Origin: an uncultured Eggerthellaceae bacterium
GTDB taxonomy: Bacteria > Actinomycetota > Coriobacteriia > Coriobacteriales > Eggerthellaceae
Assembly (NCBI GenBank): GCA_902497215.1
Contig: CABVEH010000018.1
Coordinates: 1-11,629, forward strand
DNA length: 11,629 nt
Direction: 5' to 3'
Part shown: one piece after another, positions 1 through 6,630 of the stretch
Numbering within the stretch: position 1 is the stretch's first letter
Layout of the letters: each line of letters opens with the position of its first letter
Program-made: the position numbers and the translations under genes
The notes under the pieces: generated by a model
Seen by the model: the letters and a program-made list of their open reading frames with translations, nothing else
Told to the model about the DNA's origin: nothing
The model's database searches: none

Positions 1-93
1 ATCACCATTCGCAAAATCTGCCACTTCCCCCAACTTACGCTGTTCCCAAGGGTCATTAAATCCCTCGAATCTGATGGCAGGTACGCGGCTCAT
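1..93 (-). CDS. hsdS: Type I restriction-modification specificity subunit HsdS, N-terminal fragment (cut by window edge)
   Basis: Only the first 31 codons are present; the gene runs off the left edge. The start ATG (91-93) overlaps the hsdM stop in an ATGA arrangement, so the two genes are translationally coupled. The visible residues include VPAIRF followed by DPWEQRKLGEVADF, the standard opening of HsdS proteins, where a short leader precedes the first target-recognition domain. From family knowledge, HsdS contributes two target-recognition domains that choose the two half-sites of the DNA sequence, and it joins two HsdM subunits to form the methyltransferase. The recognition domains lie outside the window, so no specificity can be inferred. 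No hsdR is visible either; it may lie further left or upstream. Confidence 0.9.
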   Translation of the reverse strand, partial: MSRVPAIRFEGFNDPWEQRKLGEVADFANGD

Positions 94-2675
94 CGGAGCT
101 CACCGCCCAGGAGCTTAGCCAGCTCATTCACTCCCGCCATATCGAACTCGTTGCCTGTGAGATTGCCCAACATACCAATGAGCTCGACCTCGACACCTTG
201 TATTTCTGCATCAATATCGGCATAGGTTGTCGCATATTTGTCTCTCAAAGCACATACTTTTGCGACCAGTTCGTCTACCACAGCACTCGGAAGCGATTGG
301 AGCTGCTTGACCAATGGTTTGTTCCACTTCGCATCCAGTAAGATGTTTGCCTGTTCATCACTGAGGTTCTCGATAGCTTTCTTGGTCTTCTCCTCTAGAT
401 TCGCCTCGGCTTCCTTGAGCTTCTTCTTGACGGCCTTCTCCTCATCAAAGAGCGCTCCCGCTCGTTCGAGCTTACTTGGAAGCGAGTCTGGCTCGTTCGC
501 CTCAACACCCATGTCGGCTTTAAGCGTTTTCGCAACACCCTTGATCCTGCTTGCCACGAAAGCATCATTGTTGTCGTTCAGGGCATCATCCGCGTCTTGC
601 TTTTCGTCCTCGGTCAGTTCGTCTAGAAGCTCGGCAACCTCAGAAGCAATGGAAGAAAGCTCTCCCTCAAAAGCATCGATTTCGGCAGCTTCGTCACTCA
701 ACATCTCATGTTGCACAAGTTCAAATGGCATTACACGTCCGACCCAGCCGTCCTGCGTTTCGACGTCTTTGCCCTTTTTCTTCTTGACGACCATGTTTGG
801 GTCAACACAACGCACTGCATCAAAGCCCTCAGTCTGAATGATTTCCAAATCGATGGCTATCTGCTGCCATGCGTCATCAAGCAATTGGTAAGCGTCGTAG
901 CGATCAACCAGCGGGATTCCCTCAAGGCGACGAAATATCTCGGTGGCGACGATGCCTTCTTCCTGGTCGCGCAAAGCCAAACTCGCCTCATCCACCAGTT
1001 CGTCGAAGAGCCACATTCCGAAATCGTCAAAACGATCGCCGTACTCATGGGTATAAGCACGCACGCTCGCACAGGCGCGAATCGCATTGGCCACATCATC
1101 TGACTTAAGACGCATGCTCGCTTCGTTGACATTCTCGAACAGCGCCTCGCGCAGGCCTGGGAAAGCATCCCAATAGGGCGCAAGCGTGTCGACTTCGCTC
1201 GTGGGTATACCGCCGAACATGGTGGCGTAAATATCCCAGCTCTCGGCCGCTTCCGAAGAGTCAACATAGCGCGGAATGTTCAGGTTGTAGTCGTTGTCGC
1301 GTACTTCTTGCTTGGGCACGGAACGGCAAAAACGCTCTACATCCTCACGGGCCTCGTACGCATCCACGACGCGACGGATATCAGACGCACGAAGCTTGTT
1401 GTTCTTGCCTTCCTTCACAAAACCCTTGGACGCATCAATGACCAAGATATCGCTGTTGTCACGATTCTTCTTGAGCACCATGACGATAGTGGGAATGCCC
1501 GTTCCAAAGAAGATGTTCGCAGGCAGCCCTATAATGGCGTCAATCTTGTCATTCTCGACGAGGTTGCGACGTATCTGACCCTCTTCGCCACCACGGAACA
1601 ACACGCCATGCGGTAACACGATGCACATAATGCCGTCGGGTTGCAGATGATAAAGGTCGTGAAGAAGAAAGGCGTAATCTGCTTTGCTCTTGGGCGCGAT
1701 GCCGTAGTCGTCGAAGCGAGGGTCGGGACCATCCGGCGCATCCCACCGCTGAGAATAGGGAGGATTGGAAACGCACGCATCTACGAACAAGGGCTCATAG
1801 GTCTCGGGGTGCCCGTCCTCGAAGAATGGCCAGTCATCGGCAAGCGTGTCGCCGTTGCGAGTGATGATATTGTCGGGCTGGATGCCGCGCATCACCAGGT
1901 TCATGCGAGTGAGATTATAGGTGTTCTCCTTGAGCTCCTGGGCATAGTATTTGATGCGACCAACATTGCCCGTTCGATGTGCCACCGCTTGACCGATATT
2001 GATAAGAAGCGATCCTGAACCACTGGTAGGGTCGTAAATCTCAATCTCCGTCCTGCCTTTCAGATGCCCTGCCACAATCTCGGACATAAGAACGGACACT
2101 TCATGAGGCGTATAGAACTCTCCTGCCTTTTTGCCGGCATTGGCAGCGAAATTGGAGATGAGATATTCATAGATGTAGCCGAGCACATCGTACCCCTGAC
2201 GTCCATCCATCGGGATATCCTTGATGAGATGTAGAAGGCCGCTAATAGCATTGGTGCGTGCGCCCGAAGTATCTCCCAGTTTGGAAAGGCCGGTCTCGAG
2301 GGTTTCGAAGATATGGTCAAACACATGCTTATGGTCAGGGTTCACCAGGCGGCTAAAGGCCGAGAGCGCATCAGTGACGTCCGACACGTCGAAGTCTGAA
2401 CCCTTGGCAAGCCAACATGAGTACAGATCTTCATAGGCGATGAAGTAACCCATGTTCTTGCGCACGAAATCAACAACGTCAGGATGTTCTTCATTCAGTG
2501 TGGCGAAATCGTCTTCCTCAAACCCTTGAGATACAAGCCATGCTTCCTCTTTTTCGGAAAGGAATTTGTAAAAGATAAAGCCGAGAATGTAGTCCTTGTA
2601 CTCGCTTGCGTCTATCTTTGAGCGCATCTCGTTTGCTGAAGCCCATATTTTGGCCGCAAGTTGTTGTTTGTTCAT
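90..2675 (-). CDS. hsdM: Type I restriction-modification DNA methyltransferase subunit HsdM
   Basis: Adenine-N6 DNA methyltransferase subunit of a type I R-M system; with HsdS it modifies host DNA and, with HsdR, supports cleavage of unmodified DNA. The 861-residue product opens with the helical HsdM N-domain (about residues 1-150, WASANEMRSKIDASEYKDYI). It then has EFYTP (186-190), AdoMet-binding motif I DPTSGSGSLL (215-224) and the catalytic NPPY (304-307) followed by the rest of the N6-methylase fold to about residue 470. The protein is much longer than a classic HsdM of roughly 500-530 residues. The extra C-terminal 300-400 residues are rich in Glu, Lys, Asp and Ala, with stretches that look like coiled coil (about 660-780). 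The start has only a weak G-rich ribosome site. The hsdS start overlaps the stop. Codon use is more A/T-rich than in the catabolic genes to the right, suggesting horizontal acquisition. Confidence 0.97.
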   Translation of the reverse strand: MNKQQLAAKIWASANEMRSKIDASEYKDYILGFIFYKFLSEKEEAWLVSQGFEEDDFATLNEEHPDVVDFVRKNMGYFIAYEDLYSCWLAKGSDFDVSDVTDALSAFSRLVNPDHKHVFDHIFETLETGLSKLGDTSGARTNAISGLLHLIKDIPMDGRQGYDVLGYIYEYLISNFAANAGKKAGEFYTPHEVSVLMSEIVAGHLKGRTEIEIYDPTSGSGSLLINIGQAVAHRTGNVGRIKYYAQELKENTYNLTRMNLVMRGIQPDNIITRNGDTLADDWPFFEDGHPETYEPLFVDACVSNPPYSQRWDAPDGPDPRFDDYGIAPKSKADYAFLLHDLYHLQPDGIMCIVLPHGVLFRGGEEGQIRRNLVENDKIDAIIGLPANIFFGTGIPTIVMVLKKNRDNSDILVIDASKGFVKEGKNNKLRASDIRRVVDAYEAREDVERFCRSVPKQEVRDNDYNLNIPRYVDSSEAAESWDIYATMFGGIPTSEVDTLAPYWDAFPGLREALFENVNEASMRLKSDDVANAIRACASVRAYTHEYGDRFDDFGMWLFDELVDEASLALRDQEEGIVATEIFRRLEGIPLVDRYDAYQLLDDAWQQIAIDLEIIQTEGFDAVRCVDPNMVVKKKKGKDVETQDGWVGRVMPFELVQHEMLSDEAAEIDAFEGELSSIASEVAELLDELTEDEKQDADDALNDNNDAFVASRIKGVAKTLKADMGVEANEPDSLPSKLERAGALFDEEKAVKKKLKEAEANLEEKTKKAIENLSDEQANILLDAKWNKPLVKQLQSLPSAVVDELVAKVCALRDKYATTYADIDAEIQGVEVELIGMLGNLTGNEFDMAGVNELAKLLGGELR

Positions 2676-2749
2676 ACAGCCCCGCTTTCGCTCAATTCCA
2701 GCGTAAGTCTTATAAATTGAAAGATTACATGCAATGAAAAGCTGGATTC

Positions 2750-2758
2750 ATTCTAGCA
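2750..2758 (-). promoter_or_regulatory. Candidate extended -10 promoter element for hsdM
   Basis: Read leftwards the bases are TGC followed by TAGAAT, an extended -10 box, about 75 bases before the hsdM start. I see no good -35 hexamer 16-18 bases further upstream, which is tolerated by extended -10 promoters. The surrounding 2676-2830 stretch is A/T-rich and holds no gene. This is a motif match only. Confidence 0.3.
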
Positions 2759-2929
2759 GCAAGCTATCACACCATTTTTTATCCGCGTGCAGCCATTTGG
2801 AGTCACTCTGCGTTTGCAACACATTTAAGCTTCAAAATGTTTTCGGATGGATCAAAAGCAACCGATAATGTCATCTTCACGTACTACTCCGGCAAAATCC
2901 TGCATCTTCCGAAGGCTAACGCATGGGAC

Positions 2930-3109
2930 TCACTTCCGTCGGCCGAAGATTGCATTGATTATCGCGCCGGCCAGGGAAGAAGCAATCCACAGCGGCACGA
3001 TCAGGATCGACGCGATGAACAGGCCGTAGAGATAAGGATGAAGGACGGTGTCTCCAACACCGGCGCCAATCGCCAGGCCAACGACCAGTATCGCCAGAAT
3101 CCAGCTCAT
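2930..3109 (-). CDS. Small two-helix membrane protein, 59 aa, function unknown
   Basis: The product has two hydrophobic stretches, WILAILVVGLAIGAGVG near the N-terminus and a longer one rich in Leu, Ile, Ala and Trp (about residues 24-53), then a basic tail GRRK. This predicts a small protein with two membrane passes and the positive end in the cytoplasm. I chose the ATG at 3107-3109 because a GGGAGG ribosome site lies 8 bases before it; a GTG three codons earlier would overlap that site. It lies 85 bases downstream of the 137 aa tail-anchored gene on the same strand, so the two are probably co-transcribed. I do not recognise a family. Clear hydrophobic pattern and a good ribosome site support it as real. 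Confidence 0.7.
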   Translation of the reverse strand: MSWILAILVVGLAIGAGVGDTVLHPYLYGLFIASILIVPLWIASSLAGAIINAIFGRRK

Positions 3110-3194
3110 TCCCAACACCTCCCGTCCCAGTGCAGCAAATCAATGCGGTCACGAATCGCCGAGACGCTACGTTCACTCCCAAGTTATGCCTCGA

Positions 3195-3608
3195 CTACCA
3201 AAGACTCGGCCAAAGGCGCCCGAGTACGAACCAGCCGAAGAACGCCCAAATGGCGCAATTGAATCCCGTAAGCCATGTCGGGTCTCCCTGCCCCTCTGCA
3301 ACGTACTCGACTCCGTCACTCCCCTGGATAGCAACGCTCTCTCCTTTGCTAAGTTCAATACGCTTCGTGGTACCCTTCCCTTCGGCCGCGCCGCGTCCGC
3401 GAATCGTGTATTCGACACCATCGGCGCCTTGAACAGTGAAGGACTCGTCGCCATAAAGCTCGATGATCGAACTCCCGTTCTGGCCGGGAGAAATGGGCTT
3501 GTCCTCGACTGTGTGGGCAACGCTGAACCCCGTATCGATGGTCAGGACCTCGCCAGAGCACACTTCGAAGGTTTGCGGCTCGGTGCTCACGAATTCGACT
3601 TCGCTCAT
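3195..3608 (-). CDS. Tail-anchored protein with two internal beta-type repeats, 137 aa, function unknown
   Basis: The ATG at 3606-3608 is preferred over an upstream in-frame ATG at 3650 because AGGGAGG precedes it at a proper distance. The product is acidic and soluble for about 110 residues, then ends in one strongly hydrophobic helix (about 113-132, with several Trp and Phe) only five residues from the C-terminus. It has no signal peptide, so it should be held in the membrane with the bulk in the cytoplasm. The soluble part carries two similar blocks: IELYGDESFTVQGADGVEY (about 49-67) and IELSKGESVAIQGSDGVEY (about 84-102), each followed by a Gly-rich turn. This suggests a duplicated beta-hairpin unit. 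I do not recognise the family. A perfect 10-bp inverted repeat lies 66 bases upstream of its start. Confidence 0.75.
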   Translation of the reverse strand: MSEVEFVSTEPQTFEVCSGEVLTIDTGFSVAHTVEDKPISPGQNGSSIIELYGDESFTVQGADGVEYTIRGRGAAEGKGTTKRIELSKGESVAIQGSDGVEYVAEGQGDPTWLTGFNCAIWAFFGWFVLGRLWPSLW

Positions 3609-3673
3609 TGTCGCCCTCCCTTTTTGATGCAAACAGAAGAGATGCCGCAACGACTATCGCACAGTCATAGCGT

Positions 3674-3701
3674 CATGCTGTCCTGCAAACGGGACAGCAT
3701 G
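3674..3701. repeat. Perfect 10-bp inverted repeat upstream of the tail-anchored protein gene
   Basis: CATGCTGTCC at 3674-3683 is mirrored by GGACAGCATG at 3692-3701, with an 8-base spacer. Including one G·T pair the stem can reach 12 bp. A run of five T follows on the + strand at 3707-3711, but no rightward gene ends here, so a terminator role has nothing to serve. On the - strand no T run follows. It could be an operator for the leftward 137 aa gene or a hairpin in the mRNA between the 163 aa and 137 aa genes. Confidence 0.6.
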
Positions 3702-3769
3702 GCAACTTTTTAGCAGGATTTCGATTGCGGACGTTGCACGCCACCCCTAAACCCAAGCGGCCGAAAACG

Positions 3770-4261
3770 CTAAACCCGGCCTTCCCTCGATCCCATGGCG
3801 CGGTTGCCGTCGTCAAAAGGCTCGTAGCGCGCTATGTCGCGGGCGCGGCAAAGCAGGTAGAACTCGCACTCGTCCAGCTCGGAAACGCCAGCATCCTCGA
3901 CCGCCTCGCGGCACACGTCCAGAAAGGCTTCCGCGGAATCCTCGAAGCATGCCCGGGCGAACTCGCCAGACCCATGGGCCACCTCGAAGCCATCCGCATA
4001 CAAATACCATCGACGGGGATTCTCCCACCCGCACTCCCCGTTTCCGAACGCGTTCAGCTGCAAGACATGGGGATGCCCCTCGTCCGCCAACTGCCTTTCC
4101 AGCAGGCGGACGCTGTACTGCATCTGATACCCAAGGTTCCCGCGCGCCATCCCCGAGACGAAGCCGTGCGGCTCATCGAGATAGTGGAGCTGCCTCTTCT
4201 CGCACTCGAAACTTTTCGGAAGAACATTTCGGGATTGGGACGATTCAACTGACGTGGCCAT
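3770..4261 (-). CDS. Unrecognised acidic soluble protein, 163 aa
   Basis: A leftward ORF with ATG at 4259-4261 preceded by a strong AAAGGAGG ribosome site and a plausible promoter about 125 bases further up. The product is acidic, has no signal peptide or membrane segment, and contains six cysteines (20, 77, 105, 117, 132, 138) that do not form an evident metal site. Motif-like stretches are PHGFVSGMARGNLGYQMQYS (31-50) and NPRRWYLYADGFEVAHGSGE (81-100), and a mid-to-late region (about 101-126) that looks helical. I do not recognise a family. A rightward ORF covers almost the same bases but has no ribosome site and an Arg/Pro-rich shadow composition, so I take the leftward frame as real. Confidence 0.6.
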   Translation of the reverse strand: MATSVESSQSRNVLPKSFECEKRQLHYLDEPHGFVSGMARGNLGYQMQYSVRLLERQLADEGHPHVLQLNAFGNGECGWENPRRWYLYADGFEVAHGSGEFARACFEDSAEAFLDVCREAVEDAGVSELDECEFYLLCRARDIARYEPFDDGNRAMGSREGRV

Positions 4262-4383
4262 AAAGGCCTCCTTTCATCGATGTTGGCATTACCACCGTGC
4301 CTTCGGCCGGTTGGTGCCGGGATCTTCGAGCCAACTCTCTACCCCGACTCTGGATAAAAGCCGCGACGCCTGTCGCAAGCGCC

Positions 4384-4411
4384 ATCTTAGCCGCAACTGC
4401 GAAAAAGTCAA
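4384..4411 (-). promoter_or_regulatory. Candidate sigma70-like promoter for the 163 aa gene
   Basis: Reading leftwards, TTGACT (4406-4411) and TAAGAT (4384-4389) are separated by 16 bases. This would start transcription near 4377 and give a leader of roughly 115 bases before the ATG at 4261. It is one of two opposed promoters in the 302-base gap 4262-4563; apart from them I see no other clear feature in that gap. Confidence 0.45.
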
Positions 4412-4506
4412 ACGTCAAGCTCGGATGCACGCCTACGTCAATGTTTGGCCTCCACGAACTAACCAACAATCAGCCGGGAATTCGCTGCCCCTCTAACGAC
4501 CTCAAA

Positions 4507-4512
4507 TATAAT
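4507..4512 (+). promoter_or_regulatory. Candidate -10 box of the GIY-YIG-like gene
   Basis: A perfect TATAAT at 4507-4512 lies 51 bases before the start codon. The -35 region is poor; the best candidate is TTCGCT at 4481-4486 with a long 20-base spacer. The A/T-rich island in otherwise G/C-rich DNA supports a promoter here. Confidence 0.4.
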
Positions 4513-4563
4513 GAACGCGAACGACAAAGCGCATCGATAGCCACTGCAAGCAAGGAAGACACC

Positions 4564-4917
4564 ATGGACGAACGACGCAAGCGAGAGCTGAAAGAGGAAT
4601 ACCGAAACAGCCGCCCTCCCATGGGCGTGCTGTCGTTTCGCTGCGAGCCAACCGGCGAAAGCTTCCTGCTGGCGTCACGGAACATCCCCGGCGACACCAA
4701 CGGCGTGACGTTCAAGCTGAACTCCGGGTACCACCCCAACAGGCATCTGCTCGAACTGTGGGAGCGCTACGGCGAGGAGGCCTTCCGCATAGATGTGCTG
4801 GAAGACCTCGACTACCGCGAAGGCATGGACGACCCCGCCGACTACAAGGACGAGCTGGAACAGCTTCGCGACCTATGCCTCGAACGGGACGCGAACGCCT
4901 TGCTGCTGTGGAAGTAA
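4564..4917 (+). CDS. GIY-YIG-related small protein with degenerate signature, 117 aa
   Basis: The frame stays open upstream to 4297, but the start at 4564 has an AAGGAAG ribosome site 5-6 bases before it, and the family pattern begins there. It opens with a basic helix (MDERRKRELKEEYRNSR), then MGVLSFRCEPTGESFLLASR (20-39), HPNRHLLELWERYGEEAFRI (57-76) and an acidic C-terminal helix. The layout matches small proteins usually annotated as GIY-YIG nuclease family: first strand, turn, second strand, then a helix with the N-x2-L-x3-W-x2-YGE pattern. Here the GIY triad reads GVL (21-23) and the YIG triad reads FLL (34-36), and I see no arginine in the usual position after them. It therefore probably does not cut DNA. 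Divergent from the 163 aa gene. Function unknown. Confidence 0.75.
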   Translation: MDERRKRELKEEYRNSRPPMGVLSFRCEPTGESFLLASRNIPGDTNGVTFKLNSGYHPNRHLLELWERYGEEAFRIDVLEDLDYREGMDDPADYKDELEQLRDLCLERDANALLLWK

Positions 4918-5067
4918 CAGGATATACGCAAAGATGACGAATGTGCCCGTTCGCCAGACTTGCCGATAACGGGCCCTCAGCAGCCCTGGGGCAACAGCCA
5001 CGCCAGACGGGCCACCTCGGCCTAATCAAGCGCGACGAACAGTGGCATCGCCGCTCGACGCTGCTTC
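4918..5067. other. Spacer between convergent genes; no gene seen
   Basis: No convincing coding region. A 7-bp inverted repeat (GCCCGTT 4945-4951, AACGGGC 4968-4974) lies just after the GIY-YIG-like gene but is not followed by T residues, so it is at best a weak terminator for that gene. Confidence 0.5.
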
Positions 5068-5099
5068 AAAAAAAGAGAGACGCACATGCCGTGCGTCTC
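5068..5099 (-). terminator. Intrinsic terminator of the molybdoenzyme-VOC operon
   Basis: Read leftwards, a perfect 9-bp stem GAGACGCAC / GTGCGTCTC with a 5-base loop is followed, after two bases, by seven T residues (A run at 5068-5074 on the + strand). It lies about 60 bases after the VOC stop codon. Textbook rho-independent structure. Confidence 0.93.
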
Positions 5100-5160
5100 C
5101 TTGCGCTGTGACCGATACGGTCTTGCCTGGGCCGGAGGCCGCCCTAAGGCGTGCCCTTCC

Positions 5161-5628
5161 CTAGTCCAAGGCACCGATGTTGTCCTGCACGGCCTCGATA
5201 CGCTCGCCGCCAGGGCCCCTGAAGAACATGATCTTCAGCTTCGCGCCGCCGTCGCCGTACACCGTGAAGACATCGTCGTCGGCCGCGCCCAGCGGACGGT
5301 CGAAGGGGCAAAGCGCGTCGAACGGGCCGGCCTCGATGGCAATCCCCTTCTTGCCGAGGCGCGCCACGATCTCGTCCATGTCCTGAACGCGCACGGCGAA
5401 GTGGTTGAGGCATGCCTTCGCCGCGTCGATCGTGGCCTTGTCCTCCTGCTCCAGCAGCTCGATGACGACGCCGTCGTCGCTCTTCACCCAGGCCATCTTG
5501 AGCGGCTTGTCGCCCTCCATGGTCTCGGTAGAGAACAGGTGCCGAAACCCCAGCACGTCGGTGTAGAAGCCGATGGACTCGTCGATGTCGTTGCAGTAGG
5601 CGCCGATGTGGTGCGGTGCTATCTTCAT
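5161..5628 (-). CDS. VOC/glyoxalase-fold metalloprotein, 155 aa
   Basis: A vicinal-oxygen-chelate protein made of two beta-alpha-beta-beta-beta modules. Start ATG 5626-5628 has an AAGGGGG ribosome site; the frame stays open upstream, but those codons fall in a hairpin region and lack family similarity. Visible family marks are HHIGAYCNDIDESIGFYTDVLGF at the N-terminus (only part is diagnostic: HIG and FY-DVLGF), VVIELLE (54-60), NHFAVRV (75-81) and a C-terminal GERIEA (141-146). The four expected metal ligands can be placed at H7, E57, H76 and E145, so a divalent metal site looks intact. Glyoxalase I, methylmalonyl-CoA epimerase and ring-cleaving enzymes share this fold; the sequence alone does not choose among them. 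It is the last gene of the molybdoenzyme operon, 175 bases after the Fe-S gene and directly before a terminator, suggesting a role with the same substrate or product. Confidence 0.87.
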   Translation of the reverse strand: MKIAPHHIGAYCNDIDESIGFYTDVLGFRHLFSTETMEGDKPLKMAWVKSDDGVVIELLEQEDKATIDAAKACLNHFAVRVQDMDEIVARLGKKGIAIEAGPFDALCPFDRPLGAADDDVFTVYGDGGAKLKIMFFRGPGGERIEAVQDNIGALD

Positions 5629-5657
5629 GGTTCGTTCCCCCTTCCAGGTCGGTGGGA

Positions 5658-5700
5658 GCACTCGGTCGGAGCCATCGAGTTCGATGCCCCGGCCGAGTGC
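5658..5700. repeat. Long hairpin in the leader just before the VOC gene
   Basis: GCACTCGGTCGG (5658-5669) pairs with CCGGCCGAGTGC (5689-5700) over 12 positions with one G·T pair, and the loop holds a further CATCGA/TCGATG pairing. In the leftward mRNA this gives a very stable structure about 30 bases before the VOC start. No T run follows, so it is not a standard intrinsic terminator; processing, stabilisation or attenuation are possible. Confidence 0.6.
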
Positions 5701-5712
5701 CGCTGCAATGGC

Positions 5713-5738
5713 GGGTGCGGTCGCGAGAATCCGCACCC
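5713..5738. repeat. Second hairpin in the Fe-S/VOC intergenic region
   Basis: GGGTGCGG (5713-5720) and CCGCACCC (5731-5738) form a perfect 8-bp G/C-rich stem with a 10-base loop. It lies 12 bases upstream, in the leftward transcript, of the long hairpin at 5658-5700. No T run follows. Confidence 0.6.
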
Positions 5739-5803
5739 AGAAGCCGTGTTGCCGTCAGGCCTTGCGGCCATCGAGCGGACAGGCCGTCAAATGGTCGGGC
5801 GCC

Positions 5804-6625
5804 CTACGCCTTGCACATGGCGATGGTGCCGGCGTTCAGGTCCTTGTCCTTCGTGGAGATGAAGTCGGTGACATGGCGCGGCAGGTAGCCATCGTAGGTG
5901 ACGTCGATGGCGTAGTCCGCAGGCTCGATCTGTTTGAACCAGAAGTCGCCGAACTCGTCGGTCCTCTGGGTGTAGGTCTTGCCGGTCTCCAGGTTGGTGA
6001 TGGTCACGTCCGCGCCGATCAGGACCTCCTCGTCCTCCAGGTCGGCGACCTCGCCGGCCAGGAAGCGCTTCGGAACGTTCAGGTAATGGACGCGCGGCTT
6101 CGTGCCGATGGCGCACTTCAGGTCCTCGGCCTCGGCCAGCAGGTCCTTCAGGTCCTCCTCCTCGCCGAAGATCAGCGCGTCATGGGCACAGGCGTCGACG
6201 CAGCGCGGAACCGTCCAGCCGTCGTCGAGCAGATGCGCGCAACCGGTGCACTTCTGCGGGATGGAAAGCGCTTCGTTCCAGTAGACGACCCCGTAGGGGC
6301 ATGCGTCCATGATGGCCTTCTGGTTCTTGGCCTTCGCCGGGTCGATGATGACCAGGCCGTCGTCGCGGCGGTACACCGCGCCGTCCTTGGCGGCCTTCAT
6401 GCAAGGCGCGTCCTCGCAGTGCTGGCACATGATGGGAGTGTAGGCAACACGGACCTTCGGGGTCTGGCCGCGCTCCTCCTCGTTCACCTTCATCCAGAAC
6501 TGGCCGGTGTCGGGCTGTGGGGCCGCATAGGGCATCCAGTCGTTGTCGCAGTGCTCGTCCTTGCACACCAGCTGGCAGTTGTGGCAGCCGATGCAGCGGT
6601 CGAGGTCGACGATAAATGTCTTCAT
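5804..6625 (-). CDS. Fe-S electron-transfer subunit of a transhydroxylase/catechol-dehydroxylase-type molybdoenzyme, 273 aa
   Basis: Ferredoxin-type small subunit that would relay electrons to or stabilise the molybdopterin subunit. Cysteine groups: C11-x2-C14-x2-C17-x3-C21; C67-x2-C70-x4-C75 with C109 (in ACPYGVVYW); and C126-x2-C129 with C142-x3-C146. That makes twelve ligands, enough for three [4Fe-4S] clusters. The fourth cluster of the usual four-cluster subunits is lost: A79 stands where a Cys is expected, and PAKAKNQKAI replaces the second CxxCxxC. Residues from about 196 to 270 form a beta-rich domain of the carboxypeptidase-regulatory/transthyretin type (VTITNLETGKTYTQRTDEFG). From memory, the Pelobacter pyrogallol transhydroxylase small subunit has the same length, three clusters and C-terminal domain, and shares GAVY-R-DG and CAHLLDD. 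No signal peptide. It begins 5 bases after the catalytic-subunit stop, with AGGAG overlapping that stop, so translation is coupled. Confidence 0.94.
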   Translation of the reverse strand: MKTFIVDLDRCIGCHNCQLVCKDEHCDNDWMPYAAPQPDTGQFWMKVNEEERGQTPKVRVAYTPIMCQHCEDAPCMKAAKDGAVYRRDDGLVIIDPAKAKNQKAIMDACPYGVVYWNEALSIPQKCTGCAHLLDDGWTVPRCVDACAHDALIFGEEEDLKDLLAEAEDLKCAIGTKPRVHYLNVPKRFLAGEVADLEDEEVLIGADVTITNLETGKTYTQRTDEFGDFWFKQIEPADYAIDVTYDGYLPRHVTDFISTKDKDLNAGTIAMCKA

Positions 6626-6630
6626 GTCTC

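Noticed and set aside
3725..4252. Rightward 175-codon ORF opposite the 163 aa gene
   Set aside because: No ribosome site before it, while the leftward frame has AAAGGAGG and a promoter-like pair. I keep some doubt, as the 163 aa gene has no recognised family.
4945..4974. Inverted repeat after the GIY-YIG-like gene as an intrinsic terminator
   Set aside because: Only 7 bp with a 16-base loop and followed by CCTCAG rather than T residues.
5629..5736. Longer VOC protein starting at 5736
   Set aside because: The extra 36 residues show no similarity to the VOC fold, and their codons coincide with the hairpin; ATG 5628 has AAGGGGG and leads directly into the conserved first strand.
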